Source: Silene conica
Taxonomy: Eukaryota > Streptophyta > Magnoliopsida > Caryophyllales > Caryophyllaceae
DNA: 64,000 nucleotides
Direction: 5' to 3'
NCBI GenBank assembly: GCA_029255685.2
Contig: CM055313.2
Location: 21,987,079-22,051,078, forward strand
Part shown: piece after piece, positions 56,675 to 64,000 of the stretch
How positions within the stretch are numbered: the stretch's first letter is position 1
How the letters are laid out: each line of letters starts with the position of its first letter
Program-made: the position numbers and the translations under genes
Notes under the pieces: generated by a model
What the model was told of the DNA's origin: nothing
Database searches by the model: none
What the model saw: only the letters and a program-made list of their open reading frames with translations

Positions 56675-58258
56675 ATGTCGGAAAACACCCCAAAAACAAC
56701 CAATCCTCTAACACCACCTTCGTCCGCTAGCAAAATCCCGCTGATACCCACATCTAAAGTTACGATTCCAACAACAACCATGGCACCAGCCGGCAGCAGT
56801 ACCCCAGCCATGGTCCCAACCAAAACCACTGTCACCATACAGCCAGACACCGGGAAAAGGTAAAATCCAAGCCAGCCTACTCCAACTGCAGAAATGTGGC
56901 AGTCAATGGCGGAGGCGATCAGCAGCCTGAAGAAAGACAACCAGGATCTGAGGGCGCGAATCGCCACCAGCACAGCAGCAACCGCGGCAGAAGTCGCTGG
57001 AAGACACCAAGGAAGAACCAGTGGGAAAAGGACGAGGGAAGTTCCAGCTGAGATAGTCACTCGCCTGGATCTCAGCAGGGTCACTCCTCCAGAAACAATT
57101 ATGCCCAGTGGGATGGGATTCCTGTCCTACCCATCACCATCTCATACAGGTAACGATGTCCTAAAAATACAGTCCACAAACGCTAACTTTTCTCATCCTG
57201 CAGGACCTTCGTACCAGCAAGCTCCAGCCTGGCAGGCAGAGTCATCAACAAGGCCACCTCCCTACCAGCAGTACAGCGGGGTTCCAGGATACAGCTACCA
57301 GCAGACCCCCTCCATCATCCACACTTCTCAGTACGCCAGCCCGTTCCCGCTGACCAGCCAGGCTCGGGGAACCACGGAACATGGATTTCTGCCTCCCTAC
57401 GCGGCACCCGCACTATCTAACGCGTGGGAGCAGAAATACAATGAACTGTGGGACCTCGTCAACCGCATACCAGGAGTGCCACGACCCTTGGAGAAGGCAA
57501 CGGAGGACAGCTATGCAGATTCTCCCTTCACCAGCAATATAGTCTCCGTCGACGTGCCAAAAGGATTCACGCCGCCAACAATGATGCACTATGACGGAAC
57601 AGCTGATCCGGTTGACCACGTCAATCAATACAAACAGAAGATGATGGTGATAACGGCTGCTGGGCCACTCAAAGAACCTTGCATGTGTAAAGGGTTTGGA
57701 TCAACCCTCTCGGGAGCAGCCTTGCAGTGGCTGGTTAGTCTGCCTAATGGAAGTATTTCCAGTTTTGCTGAACTGGTGAACGCTTTCAACCAGCAGTTTG
57801 CCAGCAGTCGGAAGCCGGAAAAGCAAACAAGCGACCTGTACCGCATTATCCAGCGTGACACAGAGCCAACCAGGGACTACCTGGCCCGGTTCAACAATGA
57901 AATGGTATCCATACCAAAATGTGACGTAGCTACCGCCATCCATGCCTTCCACTGGGGGCTGCCAGAGGGGTCAGATCTGTACAAAGACCTAACCAAGTGG
58001 ACCTGCATCAGCTTCGCTCAAGTACAGCAGAAGGCCCTGGATGTCGTCCGCCTGGAAGAAGATCCAGGCCCCAGGAGAATCAGCCAGCGCGTTGAGACCC
58101 CCACCAGAAAAGCAAAGGAAGAAAGGAGCGAGAAGGCCAAGCCCTACAGCAGGCCAGTCAACAAAGTAACAGGAGGCAAAAACTGGAAGAATGATCCAAA
58201 TCTGCCTCCCAGGATAAAAGAGTATGGTTTTGAGGGCTTTAATTACAGGTGTAATTAA
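56675..58258 (+). pseudogene. Gag of the Tat-type element, interrupted
   Basis: Opens at ATG 56675 (MSENTPKTTNPLTPPSSASK) and is stopped in frame by TAA at 56861-56863. The same frame continues and could restart at ATG 56894 (MWQSMAEAISSLKKDNQDL). The retrotransposon gag domain (LQWLVSLPNGSISSFAELVN, then DYLARFNNE) covers about 57600-58060. The frame ends at TAA 58256-58258, inside a perfect hairpin, where the next coding block continues in another frame. Probably non-functional unless the stops are bypassed. Confidence 0.75.
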
Positions 58259-59141
58259 AGCCCTCAAAAACCTGGGAGAGAAGGTTAAATGGCCTAGAAA
58301 GAGGACGGAAGAAAGACCAAAAGACAACAGGGACACCAGTCTACGGTGCGGCTTCCATGAGGAGAACATCGGTCACACAACAGAAGAATGCATCACCTTA
58401 AGGAAGGAGGTAAAATATCAGTTCGACCAAGGGAACCTGAACCATTTACTGGCTAAGGGGACCAAAGTCAACTCCACGAGTCAGGTCAGGCCTTCCAGTC
58501 CTCATATTTGTACAAAAATTATCAATGTAATCACAGGAGGATCGGAATTATGCGGGTTAACCTATTCAGCCGCCAAGAGGCACGCCACCAAAACAAAAGG
58601 CGACAAACCAGAGAGCTCATGCAGAATCAGCAGCAAAGACCTCCCAGCAGTCAGTTTCGACGAAACTGATGGAGGAGGAGAAGCAGAATATCATGATGAT
58701 GCTTTGATAATTACCCTATCCATAGGGAATTGCACAGTCAAGAAGATACTGGTGGATACAGGAAGCTCCGTCAACCTGATCATGCTAGAAACACTAAAGA
58801 ACATGGGATTCAGCGAGAGCGACCTGGTGAAGAAGGCAGTACCTCTAGTAGGATTCAGCGGCGAAACAAAAAGCTCCCTGGGAGAGATACTCATTCCTAC
58901 CTACACTGGAGGAATAAACAAACAGGTAAGATACCTCGTAATTGATGGTCCTTCTACTTACAATGTGATTCTTGGCAGGCCATGGATCCATAACATGAAA
59001 GCAATACCTTCGTCATACCACCAATGCCTGAAGTTCCCTACCCCATGGGGAGTCCAAACAATCAAAGGAAGCCAGGACGAGGCAAGGAGCTGCTATAAAG
59101 TGGCGCTCAAACCCACAGCAACTCCACCACCATCAGCATAG
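58224..59141 (+). pseudogene. Zinc-binding motif and aspartic protease of the Tat-type element
   Basis: In the +1 frame relative to gag: GVIKALKNLGEKVKWP, then CGFHEENIGHTTEEC (C-x2-H-x5-H-x4-C, the variant knuckle usual in this lineage), then protease with VDTGSS at about 58752. GVIKALKNLGEKV is usually downstream of the gag EYGF motif in one frame, so the frame change at the hairpin looks acquired. It ends in TAG at 59139-59141, 45 bases before a second in-frame TAG. Confidence 0.75.
58228..58269. repeat. Perfect 19-bp hairpin at the gag/protease frame change
   Basis: TTTTGAGGGCTTTAATTAC (58228-58246), loop AGGT, exact complement 58251-58269. The right arm encodes the conserved VIKALK residues in the protease frame; the left arm replaces the expected linker codons and brings the gag stop. 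Confidence 0.95.
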
Positions 59142-59186
59142 CAATCAAAGGGAATGCGGCACCAGGAGGAATACATTGAACCATAG

Positions 59187-62100
59187 CAGCTGGAATTGGA
59201 CGAAATCCCCCTGGATCCGCAGCACCCAGAGAGGATAGTCCTGACGGGAGCAGAATGCACAGGTGATATCCGCCTAAAACTCGTACAATTGTTAAAAGAT
59301 AATATAGATTGCTTTGCCTGGTCACATGAAGATATGGTAGGAATAGATCCAGAGGTCATATCTCACAGGTTGAGCGTGGACCCTAACCACAAACCAGTCC
59401 AGCAGAAGAGGCGAAAATTCGCCTACGAAAGAAATCAGGTAATCAACCAGGAGGTAGACAACCTCCTGGCCGCTGGAAAAATCAGGGAAGTAAAATACCC
59501 AAAGTGGCTATCTAACGTGGTAGTGGTGCCTAAGAAAAATGGCAAGTGGCGGGTTTGTGTTGACTTTACAGATTTAAACAAAGCTTGCCCAAAAGACCCC
59601 TTTCCTCTACCACATATAGACGCTATGGTAGACGCTACTGCAGGGCATGAGATGCTAACGTTCCTGTATGCCTGGAGCGGATACAACCAAATCAAAATGG
59701 CTGCTGAGGATCAAGAAAAAACAGCCTTCCAATCGGAGAGAGGTATATACTGTTACAATGTTATGCCCTTTGGACTCAAAAATGCAGGTTCCACCTATCA
59801 GAGGCTAGTGAACATGATGTTCAAGGACCAGATAGGGAAAACCATGGAAGTGTACATCGACGATATGGTTATAAAATCCAAAGCAGCAGGACAACACTTT
59901 CAGCATCTACAAGAAACATTCAGCACCCTAAGGAAGTATCAGATGAAGCTGAACCCTTCAAAGTGCACCTTTGGAGTATCCAGCGGGAAATTCCTGGGGT
60001 ACATGGTCACACAGAGAGGCATTGAGGCCAGCACGGATCAAATCAAAGCTCTGCTGCAGCTGGAGTCGCCACAGAAACCAAGGGACGTACAAAAGCTAAC
60101 AGGAAGAGTAGCAGCCCTCAACAGATTTATATCGAGATCCTCAGAGAAATTCAAGCTATTCTACGATATCTTGCGAAAAAGCAAGAGGTTCGAGTGGACG
60201 GAGGAGCACGAAGAAGCCTTCAAAAGCCTCAAAGAATATCTCAGCACTCCCCCACTCCTGTCAAAGCCGGAACCAGGGGAGCAACTCTACTTGTACTTAT
60301 CCGTCACAGAAGCAGCGGCCAGTGGGGTCCTGGTAAGGGAGTATGAGGGATCACAGCATCCTGTATATTATATCAGCAAGTCTCTGCTACCTGCAGAGAC
60401 CAGGTATTCTGCTCTAGAAAAACTCATTTTAGCTTTAGTAACAGCATCTTATAAACTCAGACCTTATTTTGAATCCCACACAATTTCGGTCCTAACAAGC
60501 TATCCTTTAAAATCCATATTAGGAAAACCGGAATTGTCTGGAAGAATGGCCAAGTGGTCAGTACATTTAAGTGGCTACGATTTAAAATTTGAAACCCGTA
60601 CAGCAATAAAATCACAGGCCCTGGCAGATTTTGTTTCCGACTTTATTACAGGTTTACAGAAAGAAGCAGAAGCGGCTTTCCTACCTCCAGAAATGGACTC
60701 CGTGGAAAGGTGTTGGACGCTGCATGTAGATGGAGCCTCAAATAGCCGGGGAGCAGGAGTAGGCATGGTACTGCGATCTCCGCAAGGAGACATTATTGCG
60801 CATGCCGTGCGGTGCGAGTTTCCTGCCACCAACAACGTTGCTGAATACGAGGCGTTGATCCAAGGATTACAGCTAGCTTTGGGGATGAAAATTAGGCACC
60901 TACGAGCCTTTGGCGATTCACAACTCATAGTGAACCATGTCAACGGCGAGTACGAGGCTAAGGATCCAAAGATGATTGCATATCTAAAAGTGGCCAGAGA
61001 GTTAAAAGCAGAGTTCATCACATTCGAGCTAAAGCAAATACCCAGGGACCAGAATGCTGAAGCCGATGCGTTGGCCAATCTGGGGGCTACGTTCAATCCA
61101 GGAGAAATCTCTGCAGTTCCAATCATCCATGTACTGGAACCTTCAACTTCAGGACAAGATCCAGAAGTTGACACCTCCAGTACTCAGGGGGAAGTGGAAG
61201 CAGGAATAGTCAGCAATACTGTCGATCTGGAAGAAGCCCCAGATTGGAGAACACCATACATCGAGTGGCTAGCAAACAACATCCTTCCTCCTGAGAAAAA
61301 AGAGGTAAGAGGATTTAGAATGAAAGCATCCAGATTTACACTAATAGATGGAATTTTGTTCAGGAGATCGATGGCTGGACCCTATCTGCGCTGTCTGGGG
61401 GAAAAAGAAAGTCAGGCTGTCTTGCATGATCTCCACAGTGGTGAATGCGGAAATCATGCAGGGGGCAGGAGCCTATCTAACAAAGCGCTCAGACAAGGCT
61501 ACTTCTGGCCAACAGTTAGAAAGGATGCTATGGAATTTGCAAGAAAGTGCCAACCCTGCCAGAAACACGCGCCTGTAGTGCACCAGCCTGCAGAACCCCT
61601 GCATCCAGTAATATCACCATGGCCATTCATGAAGTGGGGAATGGATATCGTGGGACCCCTACCAAGGGCACCAGGAAACAAGACTTACATGCTAGCACTA
61701 ACAGACTACTTTTCTAAGTGGATAGAGGCAGAGTCCTTCCCCCAAGTTACAGAAAATCAGGTGATATCCTTCCTCAAACGTAATATAATCTGTAGGTTTG
61801 GCATACCTTCTGAAATTGTATGTGATAATGGTTCTCATTTCATATCAAACAAGGCAGAGGCATTTTGTGCTGGCTGGAACATCACACTATTAAAGGCTGC
61901 TCCCAGGTACCCCCAGACCAATGGTCAGGCTGAATCTAGCAACCGAATTGTTATGGACAACTTAAAAAGAAGGCTAGAGGAAGCAGGGGGCAAGTGGGCA
62001 GAAGAGTTGCCCCTCGTCCTATGGTCAGATAGAACAACGCCAAAAGTTGCAACAGGCCAAACACCCTTCAGCCTGGTGTTTGGAGCTGAAGCAGTAATCC

Positions 62101-62480
62101 CCTCAGAAGTCAGGATCCCAACACAAAGATACGGATGCCTGACGGAAGAGCGTAACCAGACGGAAATGGCCAGCAGCCTGGATACCGTAGATGAACTCAG
62201 AGCAAGTGCTCAAATCAGAATAGCATCATACAAGCAGATGGTAGCACGAGCATACAACAAAAACGTCAAGATCAGGACCCTGCAGGTGGGAGATCTGGTT
62301 CTCAGGAAAGTCTTCCAGAACACCAAAAACCACCAGGCGGGAAAATTCGCGTATAATTGGGAAGGGCCATACCAAGTAGAAAGTACAACTGGAAGTGGCT
62401 CCTACAGACTCATGGACATGAATGGAAAAATGGTACCCAGGCCATGGAACATCTTGCACCTAAAGAAATATCTCATCTAA
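59187..62480 (+). CDS. Reverse transcriptase, RNase H, archaeal-type RNase H and integrase of the Tat-type element
   Basis: Open from the base after TAG 59184-59186 to 62480; first Met at 59196 (MDEIPLDPQHPER). Numbered from that Met: reverse transcriptase about 85-290 with YIDD near 220; RNase H about 385-480; a second, archaeal-type RNase H about 505-640 (HVDGASNSRGAG, then NNVAEYEAL, QIPRDQNAEADALA); integrase with an HHCC finger about 740-790 and core residues in MDIVGPLP, CDNGSHF and the following Glu; a C-terminal GPYQV/LHLKKYL end. The frame itself is intact over 3.3 kb, so pol decayed less than gag. It shares its reading frame with the protease block, separated only by two TAG codons. 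Confidence 0.88.
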   Translation, partial: QLELDEIPLDPQHPERIVLTGAECTGDIRLKLVQLLKDNIDCFAWSHEDMVGIDPEVISHRLSVDPNHKPVQQKRRKFAYERNQVINQEVDNLLAAGKIREVKYPKWLSNVVVVPKKNGKWRVCVDFTDLNKACPKDPFPLPHIDAMVDATAGHEMLTFLYAWSGYNQIKMAAEDQEKTAFQSERGIYCYNVMPFGLKNAGSTYQRLVNMMFKDQIGKTMEVYIDDMVIKSKAAGQHFQHLQETFSTLRKYQMKLNPSKCTFGVSSGKFLGYMVTQRGIEASTDQIKALLQLESPQKPRDVQKLTGRVAALNRFISRSSEKFKLFYDILRKSKRFEWTEEHEEAFKSLKEYLSTPPLLSKPEPGEQLYLYLSVTEAAASGVLVREYEGSQHPVYYISKSLLPAETRYSALEKLILALVTASYKLRPYFESHTISVLTSYPLKSILGKPELSGRMAKWSVHLSGYDLKFETRTAIKSQALADFVSDFITGLQKEAEAAFLPPEMDSVERCWTLHVDGASNSRGAGVGMVLRSPQGDIIAHAVRCEFPATNNVAEYEALIQGLQLALGMKIRHLRAFGDSQLIVNHVNGEYEAKDPKMIAYLKVARELKAEFITFELKQIPRDQNAEADALANLGATFNPGEISAVPIIHVLEPSTSGQDPEVDTSSTQGEVEAGIVSNTVDLEEAPDWRTPYIEWLANNILPPEKKEVRGFRMKASRFTLIDGILFRRSMAGPYLRCLGEKESQAVLHDLHSGECGNHAGGRSLSNKALRQGYFWPTVRKDAMEFARKCQPCQKHAPVVHQPAEPLHPVISPWPFMKWGMDIVGPLPRAPGNKTYMLALTDYFSKWIEAESFPQVTENQVISFLKRNIICRFGIPSEIVCDNGSHFISNKAEAFCAGWNITLLKAAPRYPQTNGQAESSNRIVMDNLKRRLEEAGGKWAEELPLVLWSDRTTPKVATGQTPFSLVFGAEAVIPSEVRIPTQRYGCLTEERNQTEMASSLDTVDELRASAQIRIASYKQMVARAYNKNVKIRTLQVGDLVLRKVFQNTKNHQAGKFAYNWEGPYQVESTTGSGSYRLMDMNGKMVPRPWNILHLKKYLI

Positions 62481-63052
62481 GCAACCTGCTTCTTCAGGTT
62501 CCAAGACTCCTTTTGCTATTTATGTCGTTTTTCTTTCTTTTCTTTTAAACGTCAAGTTAAAATCTTGACAGGTATCTTTTGAACATTTTGTAAGAAACCC
62601 CACGGGTTATCTTGAATATATAACTATTGGTATAATTCAGTCAAGCAATTCTTGTTGAAACATTGTCATAATTAGAGCGTGTGAATGTGGCGAAGTATAA
62701 ACGAGCTGGGACACAATAACCCACAATACTAAGCACCCACGTAAAAGTATGGAAAACTCCTAACTAAGGGAACCAGCACACACACTTGGCCATTTAAACA
62801 AACAAAAGCATGCATGCAAGAAAAACAAACGTATAAACTAAGGATCCAGGAAGCCCTGGAACCAGAAATATCTTTACGCACCCTCCGGTGCTCCGCCAGC
62901 CAGAAAAAAGGCCGGATAAAAAGTACTTACAAAATATGCCCAGAAACTAGGGGCCCCAAAAGACAAATGTTTAAACTGGACCCACCTGGGTCCAGGAAGA
63001 ACAACAAAATAACATGCCACACAGGGCGCAGAAAAAACAACAAATTAACAAA
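62481..63052. other. 3' untranslated region of the Tat-type element
   Basis: Between the integrase stop and the end of the antisense gene. No frame of note and no LTR start recognised. Confidence 0.5.
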
Positions 63053-64000
63053 CTACGCAATAACATGCTTAGTCACGGAGGAGGAGTCACCAGCTGCACC
63101 AATTCCGCCTTGATCATCCTTTGTTGGAGGAGGAGTTGCTGGAGTCGCTTCTTCCTGAACAGGGGAAGATCCAGCAAGAGCAGGACTGTTTATCTCCGGA
63201 GCACCCTCTTCCTCACAATCAGAAAGCACGCGAAGATCAGGCTTTACTGGAAAAGCAGCCTCCAGGAGGCGCTCTTCCTCTGCCACATCCCATCCCAGGT
63301 GCTTGTTCTCCAGAACCTCCCTCATGCATTCCACTCTAGCTGCCCAGTGAGTATAAGGAACAATATCAGACAACACGTCAGAGAGGGACTTCTTCTTCTC
63401 CTGCAGGACGACAATCTCTGCATCAGCAGCCTCCTTAATTAGCATCTTTCCACCTCTTCACATCAGAAGCAAGAGCATCTTTAGCATCCAGAATTATCGC
63501 CATCTGCTCCTCAGAATCCTTCTCCTTCGCCTTGGCTTCCTCCAATCTCTGGTTCCCCCGAGCTTTCTCCGCTTCAAACCTCATGGTCATCAAATTCAGC
63601 TCAGCCTTCAAAGAAGTCACTTCCCTTTCGGATTCCGGCAGGCGGTCAATCTAAACCAATAGCATCTGCAAAGTCTGCAAGAAGAGAAGGATGAAAGATG
63701 GAAGACAAAAAGAATATAGTAAAACTTTGGTGCAGAGACAAAAGGAAGAGGCATACCGCAAACGCCTGCTCAGCAGCGTCCTCTAACAGCTCTCTAGTAG
63801 GCTTAGGACGAAGGTACGTCCTCACGCCAGGAAGCAAAGCTCTCTTCAAAGTCGGCCAGCAAGGCACTCCTGCAGTACACCCGAATCCAACAGGCAATCT
63901 GATAACATCCTCAGGAAGATCAGACATCACGTCATTCACCTCATCCATAGCTCCGGCACGCACGACCCTGGTACCCGATCCTCCAGCCCCGGATCCAGAT
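63053..64000 (-). pseudogene. Antisense gene in the 3' region of the Tat-type element, spliced, frameshifted, continues past the edge
   Basis: The minus strand is open from the right edge through EVNDVMSDLPEDVIRLPVGF and LLEDAAEQAFA to 63757, where GCG|GTATGC looks like a donor. An acceptor TTTAG at 63651-63655 resumes in phase with IDRLPESEREVTSLKAELNL and a Lys/Glu-rich coiled coil (63650-63433). The frame then shifts near 63435-63445, and a last block (AADAEIVVLQEKKKSLSDVL, then ENKHLGWDVAEEERLLEAAF) runs to the stop at 63053. Antisense ORFs with coiled coils and a predicted plant-transposon-protein-like fold are known from Retand/Tat elements; their role is unknown. The 106-base intron is inferred from sequence only. 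Confidence 0.65.

Larger units (their letters stand above)
55994..64000 (+). mobile_element. Tat-type Ty3/gypsy retrotransposon, degenerate, cut by the right edge
   Basis: Order: 5' LTR (from TGTTGGGCCCC at 55994), primer-binding site (56595), gag, protease, reverse transcriptase, RNase H, a second archaeal-type RNase H, integrase (to 62480), then a long 3' region carrying a gene on the opposite strand. The extra RNase H and the antisense ORF are hallmarks of the Tat/Retand lineage. The coding part is clearly richer in G+C than the flanking DNA. It has at least one stop in gag, a frame change at gag/protease and two TAG codons before RT. The 3' LTR lies beyond 64000. Confidence 0.88.

Overview
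This is a eukaryotic nuclear genome window from a flowering plant, most likely a eudicot. Evidence: spliced genes with GT-AG and a few GC-AG introns, chromovirus and Tat-type Ty3/gypsy retrotransposons, Stowaway/Harbinger/hAT/Helitron elements, an Au-like SINE, and AT-rich intergenic DNA. Dispersed GAACT-rich repeats and frequent short ATACGGAGTA-like words hint at Caryophyllales, but that is a guess from memory.\n\nLayout. 1-9165: a decayed LINE (RNase H end) split by a complete, very young minus-strand chromovirus (428-8702, 5-bp target duplication, two visible LTR substitutions, one long gag-pol frame plus an extra ORF upstream of gag). 9166-20372: mostly repeats (a second LINE remnant with a nested Harbinger-type MITE, two long-TIR elements, a degenerate Harbinger element with GAACT minisatellite arrays) and one single-exon minus-strand gene with a 14-residue tandem repeat (15105-16271). 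20373-25381: an 11-exon plus-strand gene for a 330-residue, probably plastid-targeted protein, with MITEs in its introns. 25942-26313: a GC-rich hAT-type element. 26314-40455: a gene-free nest of Helitron-like ends, two tandem arrays and MITEs. 41616-47555: coatomer alpha subunit (COPI), three coding exons, 1214 residues. 49057-53837: convergent minus-strand gene for a single-CRM-domain, probably organellar RNA-binding protein, three exons, 598 residues, with a tRNA-box-bearing transposon, a TRIM-like element and a SINE in its introns. 55994 to the right edge: a degenerate Tat-type Ty3/gypsy element with gag, protease, RT-RNaseH-integrase and a spliced antisense gene; its 3' LTR lies outside.\n\nThree genes look like functional host genes (plastid protein, alpha-COP, CRM protein); the repeat-protein gene is a probable fourth. 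They show no shared pathway. The points most worth a second look are the extra ORF of the chromovirus, the Tat element's antisense intron-bearing gene, its perfect 19-bp hairpin at a frame change, its TAG stops in a readthrough-like context, the GAACT-array Harbinger family, and the transposon carrying two opposed tRNA-like promoter modules.
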